A DNA stretch of 64,000 bases from Mnemiopsis leidyi (Eukaryota; Ctenophora; Tentaculata; Lobata; Bolinopsidae): positions 378,367 through 442,366 of the forward strand of contig JH154988.1 of NCBI GenBank assembly GCA_000226015.1, written 5' to 3'. The position numbers and the translations under genes are program-made. Numbering within the stretch: the first letter of the stretch is position 1; each line of letters opens with the position of its first letter. Below the pieces are notes generated by a model. That model was not told the origin of the DNA, did no database searches, and saw nothing but the letters and a program-made list of their open reading frames with translations. Below are positions 14,303-27,600 of the stretch, piece after piece.

Positions 14303-17300
14303 TAAGGACGTGTAAGACGTAAGTATATAGATATAATTTAATTTTTGACTTTTGAGCCCTCTTCAAGTCCTTGAAGGGAGTTCATGATAATTTGTTGAGG
14401 TTTTTCCGTTAGTCATGTACTCTGAATAGATACATTTCATTAGCCATTGTTGTGACTGGGACGTGGACTCAAGTACTATTTAACTATTACAGTCAGACTG
14501 CCTGCTGATTGGTTAACTTTAGAAACACATCTGGGGGTAGTGCAATGATATTGCTATATTGGTATACCGATACGTATCGTTTTCTGTAGGCCAGGTTGCA
14601 GTTCTAGACGCCATCACTGTTCACATCTTCCAATTATATCGGGAAATATATATTTTTCAAGTCGGATACCACGCGATATTCCTTGGTAGGTACTATACAT
14701 TTTTTCCTGTTTTTATGGCGAATAACAATCAGTATTGCAGTTTAGATACTATTATCTTTTGAACTTTTACAGTATATTATTTTAAAACGTGTTGCCTTCC
14801 TTATTAACGTTTTCAACGATGTGTCTTTCAATGCAATATGTTCAGCATTGTTGATTGAAATCTAACATTAGATTAAATCTTACATTAGATTAAATTATCC
14901 AACATTAAATATAGAAAAACAATAAAACTGTCTGTGATATACAATCGTTAATTCTTTAGTCTCCATACTATATGTTTCTAACCAAACTACACTACGTTAA
15001 AACACACATGATCGCCTGCCGTGTCCACCACATTTTACATGAAGATGTGAGGCGGGTCAATATGAAGGGCGATTACAAAAACTCGCTTTTAATTGTCACA
15101 GTCTGAGTTTTTAGTGCCAGGTGTTGAAAGCGTCAACCGTTAAAATTGAGCAGGAATATAAACGGAAATTCGTTTGATAGTGACGATGTGTTGATCTGTT
15201 GTTAACAAAAAGTAACTTTGCTATGACGTAAATTTATAATCTTCGTTATTAGGATATGATCTGATGATCATTGCCATTTCATTTTGATCTGTTGTTGAAG
15301 TGGGAATGGAATGAGACTAAAATAGTTAAACCCCGACCCATTTGATGACGCTTTATACCACCACACGGGACTTGAAGCATATTCCATTCTAGAAGTGACT
15401 ACAGACCTTCCAGATCACTGACCAAGCTTTATTCCTATAGTTATACTTTACTTGGTGGTATATTAACCTGTAAAGCCCGTGATTATTTAATATTAACGTT
15501 AGTGCACTACACTCGGCACAGTGGCTCTATGTTGGGACGAAAAGTCGGCGCTGTTTTGTCGATTCGAGTTTCCACTTTTTCAAGATTCTTCTCCAGTTTA
15601 TATGTAGGCTGACTGTCGTTCTGAAAATTATGTTCTGTAAACGTATGAGAGACATAATCAAGTCATTTGTTGACTTTTGTTGTTTTTCAGACTTGAGGGC
15701 TATGGCCTGTGACGTTGGTGCTTTGATCCCACAACAGTCATTCTTTGAAGCGTAAAAGCCACTTGTGCCTATTGAGTAAAAACCTATTTTGGCTCAAAGC
15801 AACCGCATCCAAATTGAATGGGATATTTAGCTTATAGTTAAATCATATGCAGCCGAGGAAGGGGAGAGGAAGCTCTAGAACCCTCATTAAACCACTGTTC
15901 CTTGTTTTACCTTTAACAATTCGTTCAATCATAAAGTGCACTGTGATGCGCTTAGTTGGTTGTCGGTGCGGCGCATATCAAATTATAAACGGTAATTTAA
16001 AATCCCTGAAACAGCTAATCGGCTTTTTGAGGAAACAGTGTGTTCACTCTGTTTACGGTACTTTTATAAACAATTGATGCAATTTATAAACAAGCACAAT
16101 TATGAAGCATCATCAACATCAAGCCAGCTCTTGAAGCCAGATAAACCACGCTACAGCTGGAGCCAGATCAATTCACTTCATTGTTAATGATTGATATGCT
16201 GGTTATACAATTAGCTTTGTTGCGGGCACAATGCACGCCCGTGTGCGTGTGACTTCAATTTTCTGCTACAATGGCGACTTGTCTTGTTTTTATCACTTCC
16301 AGACTGTAACTAAAAAGCTCGATGGATTTGCCAAGCAATGGCGCTGAGATCACTTTAATTGCCTCATCCACCGCTTGCATAAAACAAAAAATTGAGAAGC
16401 GTATTATATTTTATGAAGAACTTGATGCGAAAATCCATATATGTTTTAATTTAATACTAGTTAAACTTTTGATATTAAGTTTAAGAAACTGTTAGGGCGC
16501 GGTCGGCCATCCACTTTTGAAGTTGCACTCCGCGACGCGAACGCAGGATCGTTTGTCAAAAACAACTCCAATTATAAGTAGCGGGTAGCCTACATCTGTT
16601 AGATTCAACATTTACTGGACCTATTTTCCGTTATCTATTTGTATGAACTGATGCTCATTATTATAAACCTGCTTAGTGCTTACCAGTTCGCGATCTGACG
16701 GAGCGCACGGCTATTGTTTTTAAACCTACTTTCGTCAAGTCGGTTAGGGACTGAGTGAAATATCCAGGAGGGCAAATCTTTTACCATTTACCTCGCAAAA
16801 TGATTGTTTTGTGGTTTAATTAGTCGTAGTAAGTTAATAATGAGGCATTACCGATTAACTTAGACGCTCTACCGGCATAGGTTTCCATTTTTTTCTGTTT
16901 TTAATTTCGATCAGTCTGTGCACAGATGGACGTTGTAAATAGAACAGGTTTAACCGTATTCCATTTGAACAGGGGTGAAAATATTTTATTCTAACACTCA
17001 GCAAGTCATGATATTACTGTCCCACAACCGTAGAATCGAGCAATGAAATGGGAGAGTCTGTCTGTTAGAATGGTACATTGACTGATCAGGGCCACAGTTT
17101 AGTGGTTTAACGATCGTTTAGGACCAACGACCCCGTGGAACTAACGCTGCAGAAGTTTACAGTTGCTGTATTGTTCTATCACTGGACTTTATAGCTTGTC
17201 AACTTAGCGGGGAGAACGTGCGGTATCTACAATGTTGTTTCTATGTTCCTTAATGTGTTGAGTACCTTCTTAATCACATTTCCACGAGAAATAATGTTTG

Positions 17301-17696
17301 CTTTTCCCTTTGTATGCTGGCGGTAGGTAAATTATATTTTAAGTTGTCGGAATTCGAACGTCTACTGAGTAATTAGTATGAAAGATATGATTTTACCACC
17401 AAGACACGATTCTACTATGAATATCTTATTTTATTTTCCCATTTTGTGGCTTTCAGAAAATTGATCCAATAACGACTGTTGTGCAAAAAAGACGCAAACA
17501 TAATTAGAAAAGTTAATTTAATTTTTATCTTCAACATTTTCAGTCACATATTCCGACTAGAAGTGTTATTTTATCTAGCGGCTGCACACTTCGGTTGCAC
17601 AATCAAAGTTTTAGATAACAATAGATTGTGATGATCGTTAATTATTTCTGTTATCCAGGATTGTGTTCACAGGTCATTTCCGAATACAAGTACAAA

Positions 17697-17710
17697 TAGT
17701 AGTAGTACAA

Positions 17711-17742
<32 letters not shown>
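17697..17742. repeat. (AGT)n microsatellite
   Basis: A run of agt triplets with one interruption (acaat). Confidence 0.95.
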
Positions 17743-19578
17743 CAAATAGTTCAAGTACAAATACACATACACAAATCCTAACTTATTGATTATTAACTCA
17801 TCCCTCCATTATCTTATGTCTGCCTCTTTCGTTTCTGGTGATGGTATCTCTGTCTGCAGCTGAATAGGTTGCCATGGGTTGGGACTAGGGTTTCCAACAC
17901 ATTTTTTATCTCATGCATTTCATTGATGGAATGTGTTTTAAGCTTTTAAACAACATGATTTAATGATTAAGCTTGGATCTTCACTGTTTGCTGCATATTT
18001 ATATTACTGTATTAAATACGTTGCAGTCCTGTATAAGATGAACATTTCAATAGGATTTTGTTAAAACATAGTAACGTACATTCTTTTACCATTATAGCAA
18101 AATTCATAACGATAACTATGTATTCAGAAAGTTGCAAATTGTTAGATCAGCCTACAGGTCTCCAGAAATGATCGCTTATCAGTGCCTAAGTTTCCACTTG
18201 CTCAATACAGGATAGAGATTTGCATATGTTTAATTATTCATGAGAGGGAGGGGAAGGTACTGACCATGACCATAAGAGCATGGAATCGGCCAAACGTTCA
18301 TAAGTCGAGAAAATTGACCTTGGCCATATAGTCATAAACCCCAGAATGCCCTGCTGTTTAATGATCGTAGCCATGAAAATGCACATTTTTTTGACAAAAT
18401 ACTTTTTTTGCTCAGGGTTAAATGTGGGTTTCAAGTTTTGGCTATATTCGTTGTAAAAGCTCGTATAATTCCGCTACGGACATTCTTCAATTCTGACAAT
18501 GGCCGTAGTAAAAAATTTCTGACCATTTGACCATGGTTCATGATACCCTGACTCAGTCAAATAGTCAAAAAATCGTGGTAAATTTACTGACCCCCCCCCC
18601 GCCTAATTATCCTGTTCTCAAGATATAGGTTGAATGGTGATAGCACATTTCATAGCTTAGTACAGCCACCATACAATAGATCATGCCCCTTAACAGCCCA
18701 TGAGCCCATTGACCCATGAATCATTGTGCCAACTGCGATCCTGCGTTAGGAATAGGATTCCTAAAACTGGGAATGAAATGCCGCTCAAACAGACAATTTT
18801 AAAGGTCAATCACAATTTGAAACGTCAATCACATACTAAACGCTACTCATCCGCCCTGGAACCGCTCTCCGCAAAGTTGCGGAGTGCATTAATTACATGA
18901 TCGCAGCCATTAGCGGACTTTCAGAGCCTGGTTAGGACAGAGCATCTAATTCACCCCTTTGTTCGTGCTCCCTCTCCGAGCGTGAACTTTGGAACAATTC
19001 CTCATATACGCCTATACTACGGCTTTGCAGACTGAACAATTTCCATACCTTTCTTTCTTTCCGTTGTTCTCAGACTCTCGCTATCCAAAGGTTTCCCAGA
19101 GCCCAGTTACATGGATTACGTTAGAAGACACGTATTCCACTTAAGTGCTTATTGCAGCCTCAGTCCTCATTAATATACTTCACTGGCCAAGATAACAGTA
19201 AAATTAAGAACTAAGTTACGGCTGAAATTTCTAAATTTGTCCAACATTAAGTTTCGTTTCTTGGAAATGTTGCCCATTTGAGCCTATGTTTACGGTTTCT
19301 CTCCTTATTAAAACTATTTAAGTGTGACGTTGGTAGCCTAGAAAGATTTTCTATCGGGCGATTTAACAATTAGCCATTAACCATTTGAACCGTGAACAAT
19401 TTGACCATTGTCTCACCCTCCCTCCCTCGGTAGATGGAGTATTCCGGCGAGCAGTGTTGTTTTTCACCGGGTTTCTGATTCTGGCGGTGGTGGTCCTGTT
19501 TGCTCTTCTTGTCTCGACCATTTTCCGGACTTATTATAAAGGCTGAGAGAAGATTCTTTTGTGGAGTAACAGATCGAC

Positions 19579-21642
19579 ATGAAACTGTGTGGCTTGGTTG
19601 TCGTCACCCTTATTTTAGGTAAGAGTTGTTTTGGAGCTAAGGTCTTACGCTTTGATGTGCTATAATTTGAATCCGAATTTTCACTTCTTCCTCACCTGAA
19701 GCATGATACCTGTCCCACATCTACATCCTACCTTCCCTGACTCTCCCTGACTCCCTCTTCTCCCAGGTGCCGTAAGAGCAGATGACGACTTCACGTATGC
19801 CATATTTCCGATCCAGGAGAAAGTACAACACCGGGTTACCTTGACCTTTACCAGGACACTTACTGGCCTCAGTCTCTGTGGCTGGGTCGAACATAAACCT
19901 GTCTTCGTGGCGGAGGATTCTTCCTTCGTTACTATAGGGGACGAGGGGCAGTTCAGGTAAAGTTTGTTAGTGCACAACAATAAGCTATACTAAAGAAACA
20001 ATCAATTTCCGACTTAAAGAGTTTTTGCCATTTATAAGTTTTTTGTTGTTTAAAAATGTGAGCTATTTTTAGTTCGCTATATAAAATTACTTTTCTGAAC
20101 AAGCTTTGCCCGTCCAGGCTAATATTGACGCAGTCTCACGCGTACATTGAAGTACTGGGGTTTAGAAGTAAGCAGATGAAGCTGAAGCAGCAGACCAGCT
20201 GGTACCACATCTGTGTAACCTGGGACAGTGTTGGGGGCAACTACAGCTTGTACAGGGACGCTGATGTTCCCTCCAGTGTTAGTGGTAAGTGGTTTTTACG
20301 TGGACTTGAGACTTGCTGAACTGTTGGAAACATCGTTTAAGTTTTCAATTATCTTATTACGATAGACTAATGATAGATGATAAGTTTATGTTGTTAAGAG
20401 AGACGAGATTAAAAATTCTGCTCCTATAGTTATCGGTACTTGTAACCTAACTATCAGTATTTGTAACCTAATTATCAGTACTAGTAACTTAACTATCAGT
20501 ACTTGTAACCTAACAATCAGTACTACTTGTAACCTAACTATCACCTAGAAACATTAGTACTTGTGGCATAAAAATAATGACCACTAATCATGTCTCTGTG
20601 GCAGAAACAACAAATGCAAAATTTCCTCAGCATTTTAAAATTATTTGCAACAGGGATATACCTGCAGTCTCGGTTGATTACTTCTGTCGCAATCTTAATA
20701 CAGATAATGGTTTTCTCGTCTCACTAGGGTGTGCTGCACTGTGATAATAAAAGACTGAGCTAAGTTACGGTCGCATGACCATGACACAACTACATAATCA
20801 CTGCCATAAGTCGTATCGAGTTTGTAGACAATTAATCAATTTCATCCTTGAATTCACTGTTGGTAGGTTTTTCGACTAAACAACAAGAATATCAACACAA
20901 ACGTCAGATTTGGGGCATCAAATCTTGTCTAAGGTTGCTGCTGTAACAGTACACAAGACAGTTTGATATAGAAATTAATAATCAAACCGAAAATACTACC
21001 AAGCCGCTCCGTGTAGAGCAGCAGTACAGAAACTTCGTATGATTCATCTATTTATACCTTTATATATTATATCTATTTATCTGTCTATAAACCTACTTAG
21101 TCAAGGACTTCTAGCATTATCCAGAGAGGATGAATCTGATTCTTGTGACGACACTCTTTTGACGACACTCCCGCCCAGGATCGGACCTAGCTGCCGGACA
21201 GTCACTGGAGGGTATCAGCTCTCTTATCATCGGCAACAGCACTGACAAAACTAGTTACCTTTTTGCGGGAAGAGCGTCACTCTTCCAACTCTATTCCAGG
21301 TTTCCTTTCCTTGTCTGGTTTCTGTTATAAGTTTTACTTATCAGATTTTTCTAACAAAGTTTACTTGAAGTTGTTGCAGTGGACAATACTGAATTTCGAA
21401 TTCGTCACAATTTTGACATTTTCAAATCAAAACTTGAGCCACAGGAACTGTGGCACAGTTGCATGTCAGATTTTAACCTAAAATAAAAACCTCCAGAGCA
21501 CTGGACAGTGCAGAAGTAGAACAAGAGTCGTGCTCTCAAACTTGTAGTGATTGCTCCCAATACCGCCTACTTTCCTGGAACCAAATAGCTGCTGAGATCT
21601 CACGGACTCGGAGTGTCTACAACGATGACGAGAGTCCTATTT
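19579..21642 (+). CDS. aGPCR exons 1-5: signal peptide and pentraxin/laminin-G-like domain
   Basis: Exon 1 encodes MKLCGLVVVTLILG, a short hydrophobic signal peptide, and ends in phase 1. Exons 2-5 encode a concanavalin-fold pentraxin-like domain: TLTFTRTLTGLSLCGWV, then WYHICVTWDSVGGNYSLYRD (the usual pentraxin W-H-C-x-W strand), then a LIIGN strand, and finally CSQYRLLSWNQIA, which matches the closing C-x-x-W segment of pentraxin domains in vertebrate ADGRG6 and ADGRD-type receptors. Phases are 1, 2, 1, 2, 1 and all fit. The ATG at 19579 is preceded by cgac and opens the only signal-peptide-like stretch at this end of the gene. In this family the domain is an extracellular adhesion or ligand module. 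The exact domain ends are estimates. Confidence 0.8.
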
Positions 21643-24600
21643 GTGAGTCAATATAGACAAACTTTACTCTTTAGGATTCGATTTCAAATGTTATTTACTA
21701 TTTAAAACCCAAAATGTTCTGACTATACCGTACCAGCAGGTTTTGACCAAAAATCTATCGACATTGACTCTTATATTTTTTAATTTATGCAAAATTATAT
21801 TTTATAATTTATGCAAAATTAATCCTCCCCATACCCCCTCCCCTCTAAATGTTATCCCCCTAGACTAAAGACTAAACCTCCTCCTCCACAGACCCCCATT
21901 GAATCCCACTCCCCCTATACCCCCCTTTCTCCACAGACCCCTCCCCTCTAAACCCCATCCTCTATAGACCCGTCCTCTAAACCCCATCCTCTCGAGGCCC
22001 CATATCCTTCGCGGACCCCCTCCCCTCTAAACCCCATCCTCCGCAGACCCCTCCCCTCTTACCACCCTCCTTCACAACCACCCTTAAATCCCGCGCCTCC
22101 GCAGACCTCCATGTAACTTCCCCCTCTCTGCAGATCTCCCTCCACCCTCCTCCTTCCAAGTCCAGCTAGAAAGTCCTCTGAGTGCCAGAGCAGCGTGGTC
22201 TGGAAACAAGCCCACCAATTCCCAGTTTAAGTGGTACAACGTGAGAGTGAGCCCCGCTAACAGCTCCATCAAGGATAACATCTACACTACCATCCGCAGA
22301 TTCCTTCTTGTACAGTAAGTTCGATATTTACGGATTTTCATGCCAGCTTAGACAAGCGATTGCCAGGGCCCATTATAGTCTTAAGCAATGAGAAACCAGC
22401 CTGCAAAAATCAAAAGTAAATTTAAAACAAAAGTAAATTTGAAACAATTAAACTTTTTCAAAGTTGAACGAAAAATTTATCAATCTTCTCAATTAAAACT
22501 GATATAAAGTATTACTAAACACGAAATGTATGCATAGGAATTACTTTCTCACAATCATCCTGTATTTCACAAAAGTTAATTACGTTATTTGGAATGCTCT
22601 ATTACTATACAGTCAATTCACATTTAATGTTATAACGAATGAATCATACAAAATTGTATAAAAGATAAAGATGGGAAAAGTTGTCACTTGTCCGACGTAG
22701 GATGCCAGGTTCCGGGCTACGCACAGTGAACACTTGTGTAACGCTCGTTTGTCTTGTATAATCTATCTGGGTGGTGTTCTAAAGATTAGCTTTAACAACA
22801 TGTATAATATTGTACATTCTTAATATGATACACATCAAGACATAAGGTTCATCAGCAATGAACGAGGAACAAGAAATACAGCAGGATGAAAACGTTAGCA
22901 GTACAAAACAATCGTGTAGGCTAATAATACTTAAAATACCCTAGCCAGCAATTAGAATTTACACCCAATGTGAGGTAGAGTGAAGAGACAGAAATTATGA
23001 CGTGTTCAGGAGAAGAAGTTTCAGTCTCTAGACCTGCGGAGAGGAACTGTAAGACCGTGCGTTAGAGTGTGCTGTGGCTGTTGTATGGCTTCCAACCAAC
23101 GACTTTTTATAACTTTTTAATTGTTGCCTGAATGAGATTTGGTTAAAGGAAAAGTTTAAACTTGAGAACTTCGTGAAAATTTCATTTAAAAAATTGGATG
23201 ATTTATATTTGAAAGTCGGGCGAAACATCATATAAATGTAAAAGTTTACCTGTTGGTTCTTCTGAGATCCTATTTTTCTAGCCATGCGATACAATGAGGT
23301 TGAATTCTTAAAGTTTTGTATTAAAATAAAATGTTTCAGGCTCGATATCTAAGTTATGATCAAAATTAGAACGTTTGATGAGAGGGAGTTTTGGGGGTGT
23401 TTAAGAGGTTTGGGAAGGGCTGTAGTGACTTTTGCAATGAATATTAGAGGTTTAGGTTTGTTTGGGTTGTATCAGCAGCTTAAGTAGGAAATGTCGAGAT
23501 TTTGGACGAAAAATTAGCGTCCATTCAGTTGGGTCTTGTGGGATTGATGGTTGAATATTTACCTCTGCAAACTGGAGGTTTGTCTGTTGGTACAACTTTT
23601 CCGTACCGGCACGTAGCTGACGTAGCTGTGTCTCCCCCCAAGTTGGTGTAGCCATTCAGGCAGGAAAGTGTCAGAGTGTCACCGTGAGAAACCGGTAGTG
23701 CTGGTACCGTCTCAACATTATCCCATGTTGCATCAATGGTTGTGCAATCAGGTGCTGAAATTGTTCAGGGTAAATAAGCATTTGCAATGCTCCTTTTATT
23801 ATTCGAATTTGAAATTTCATTTAAAAAAACTTGAATCCATGGTGGCCTATTACCTGGTTTTCTGATAATAGCTATTTCGTACAGATAAAAATGGCTTGAA
23901 CTCTTTATCTTCACGGTGTTCCCGTTTTTACACCCATACTCAGTAGGAGGAGATGAGTCAGGTGCTGCTCCGTCAATACTGACTGTAGCTGTGAGTGAAG
24001 CACAAGCTTGCATCTCACAAACACATCCGTCTTCCAAGCAGGTCCATCTGCGGTGGTGTTGACCACCACTAATCAACTCAATCACTTGATAGACGCAGTG
24101 GATCTGCCCGAGATTTGCCTTCCACCAGTACTCTGGTCCATCATGCCCTAAGTAGGCGTGGGTATTTAGGTTCCTGTCTAAAGCAAGCACTGGTCCGTAG
24201 CTAGGTTCGTTATTTGAGTGAATGCTGGATTGTTCTGCACTTACTGGCACTATCTCATCAGACATTCGACCTCTCTGGGTTGTCACACTCTCTGTAGGAG
24301 AAAACTGTGTAGATTATTTGCAAATGTTGTTGGAAGCAAGAACTAAGTGTTTTCACACACTGTTGCTTGTACAATTACAGCACTGCCATATAAGGCAAAC
24401 TTGCTACTGGGTGTCTGTGAAGATGTTAATTGGGGTTTGTAGATTATTTTTTGTAGATAACCTTATAGTTGATAAATGCTTAAATTTTAAAACTGTGACA
24501 TTTTACTAAGAATTGATTAATATAAGGTGACTTACCGCCAAAAAAGTTTGGAAATAAGATGAGGCGTAGGAATATCATTAAACCATTAAGCTTCCTGTTG

Positions 24601-27600
24601 TTGGTTTACATTGATTATACCTAATACTTTTTGGATGGAAAAACCTATCACTCGAAGTACATTGCAATTGCAGCTTTTGAAGGCAGAATTCACAAGGACA
24701 CTTGTGAGACAGATATCGCAACTTTTGGGATATCAAAAAATTGTGCAATTTTGTGAATAAACGGCATGAAGTTTAAAATGCTCAAAATAGAACTTCTGAT
24801 TTTAAAGGATTGGATGGGGACAGCTACAAAGACAGAGGGTGAAGCTACCGTAGTAAATGTGAAAGAGGGGACAGACAGTGCTTTAAACAGCCTGTATGGC
24901 GTCCTCATGTAATTTTTGTCGCGTGACCTCTAACTTAGTCACGTGACTTCAATCCTTCCGCGCTATTGGTCTGTCTGTGATTTGTACGCGTCTACGTCCG
25001 TGGTTTTCCGCTACCGCTCTCTGCGTTGGCAGACAATTGCAACTCATAGCCCTCGAATTTGAAGTTGGTACTGGACACTTAGGAAGCACAATTTCAATAT
25101 TTTGCGCAATGTTGTGCACCTCGCTGTGCACCTCGCTTGGGAAATGACGTTGGCGGGACAAATCGTTATCTGGTTCAAATTTAACTTTCAGCTCTTACGA
25201 GGAGTACTGTTCATGTAACAATTCTCAGTAGACTACTCGGCCCAGTAGAACGACTAGAACTTCTGGTCCAATCGTCTAGGGACAACTAATAACCACCAAG
25301 AAAAAGTAAAACTTTTACTGTGAAAGAGAGATATACAGCAGGTTTTTTTGCATGGCGAGTGGCGACCGTTTTTGTCACGTGTTTTCTACCCTTCTATACT
25401 ATTGGACTATTCTGCGTCTTTATGCGTCCACGTTTGTACTGTCCTTCGCTGCAACCGCGATGTGCTCCGAAGTGATGGCACAGAAAAATGACCTTGTTAG
25501 CAAGGATAATTTTTCTTGGGTTCCTCCTCAACTCTCAGCTGCTAAACGTATTTCCATGCAGATAAACAAGTTATTCGGCAAATTTCTCGGCTCACAGCAA
25601 CGATAAAACAGTTCCGTTACTTTTTCAGACGTGACAGTCTTTAATAAGTGATGCGCGTCTAGAATGTCTTAGGAATTAGCCAGGGCTTCGAAATTCTGCG
25701 TTAGGTATCAGCAATAAAATATAACGATTAAAACCTTATACTCTGTCTGGAGTACAGAAAGACTTCTTGAAAATATCCGATTAACAAAGTTTCGAGGATT
25801 TTTTATAAAAGGAAAGGCGCTTGCAGAGGGAGAGGAAAATTTAACAGGTCTTACAGATCCACTAGCTTGCTTACCGACTCTGCACGGTACACTGAAAATA
25901 GGCTTCTTCCCAAGCTGAGAAAAGATATCTGCAACACTCTTTTTAGATACAATCGGTACTAAAGAAATACCAAATTGAACGGTCAGGATGATAATGAATA
26001 ATCTCAAAGTGAATAAATACCATAGCGGAGCACTAAAATTCGAGATAGAGAACTTACATCAGGAAACATATTAGTTACTGGAGGTGAACGTTTAAAACAG
26101 TGTATCGTTGTGCGCCTTCCAATTAAGAACTTCTTATAACTTTTGAAAGTTGCCTTAATGAGATTTGGTTTAAGGACAAGCTGCATAGCTAAAAACTTGG
26201 AGAGGATGGTAAAATAATTGAATATTTGACAGCTGGACGGTTAGGGTAAGGGTCCTTGGACCAAATTTAATAAATAAACAAAATTAAATTTTAAAGAAAA
26301 ATTATTACTTCAAAAAATGACTTATCGAGGGCAGGTTTGATGTATTTATAGCATTTTTAGTATTAGAAACTAATAGTAATTCGGATTATTTGTATTATAG
26401 ATATCTATGTTACTATCAAAATTGGGAGTGTTTGGTTAGAGGGAGTTTTGGGGGTATTTTAGAAGTTTTGGAAAGGGGCTTAGAGGTTTGGAGAGGTTTT
26501 AGGAGAATGGGAGAGGTTTTATAGGCTTTGAGTTGATCGTTGAGGATTTGGTATAAAAACCCACGGTTTTCTCTGGTCAGTCTTTTGCCATTAGTGGTCG
26601 AATATTTACCTTTACAGTCAGGAGGTTTGTCAGTCAGGATGATGTGCCCGTACAGACAGGTAGCTGTGTCTCCTCCCAAGTTGGTGTATCCACCCGGACA
26701 TTTCAGCGTCAGAGTTGTCTCTTCTACTACCGGTAGTGCTGGTTCTGTCGCAATGTTGCTCCATATTTGATCTTGCCTTGCGTTGCTTCGCGTGCGGGGA
26801 CTGAGGCTTCGCGGCAGCAGGTCAGGCAACGTCTGATGAATTTGTTCCAAATTTGTGCAATCGGCTCCTGGAATAAAAAGGATTTGAAATTTTTAAACGC
26901 AGGGTTTATTGTGATATAATATTGAATTTTGATTTGTTATGAAGCCTAAAAAAGTTAAAGATAAAGTTTGTAAATACTAAAATTATGTTGACCTTGCTTC
27001 TCGATTATTGCCATTTCGTTGACACCAAAAGCGCTGTTACTTTCCACCTTGACTGTGTCCCCAAATCTACAGTCAGAAATAGAAGAAAGATAAGGTGCTG
27101 CCCCCTCAGTTCTGACTGTCAGGCTGTAGGAGTTACAGTGACTCTGTGTTTCCGTGCAAATATCACAGTCGTCCTCACTGCATGTCCAAGTGATGAGAGT
27201 ACTACCTGAACTATCATATATTATAACACTCTCAACACAATACACCTTGTCTAGGGTTAACTTGAGCCAGGGTGAAGGCGTGTCTGTGGTAGGATTTGCG
27301 CTGTTAGCGGTTTCTAGGTCCATATCAATAGCAAGTTCAGCACCATGGTGAACCACGTCATCATTAAAGGTAGCTGACTGTACTGCACTTGCTGGTGTTA
27401 TCTCACCTGGAACCCGCTCTCTCATCACTGGGAGATGGACAATTAGAAAAATAGCTTTTCAATTGGAATAGTCTAATCGTTCCCTGCATTCAATTTATGG
27501 TATTGATTTTATAGAAGGGAAGATGATCCCTTATAGAAGGGAAGACGATCCTTACGAATGTCATGAAAAGCTATGGTTCGAAATCACATCTCAATCAACC

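Larger units (their letters stand above)
13136..19578. other. Gene-poor DNA upstream of the aGPCR
   Basis: Nothing recognised as coding. It contains a (TA)n tract (14.28-14.30 kb), an (AGT)n tract (17.70-17.74 kb) and a C10 run (18.59 kb). A proximal promoter for the adhesion GPCR should lie near the right end but no clear element was seen. Confidence 0.5.

Noticed and set aside
25708-26007. 99-residue frame on the minus strand starting with a hydrophobic stretch
   Set aside because: Its first codon is TTG, not ATG, and it overlaps the terminal exon of FTP-CCP copy B. No homologous frame exists in copy A.
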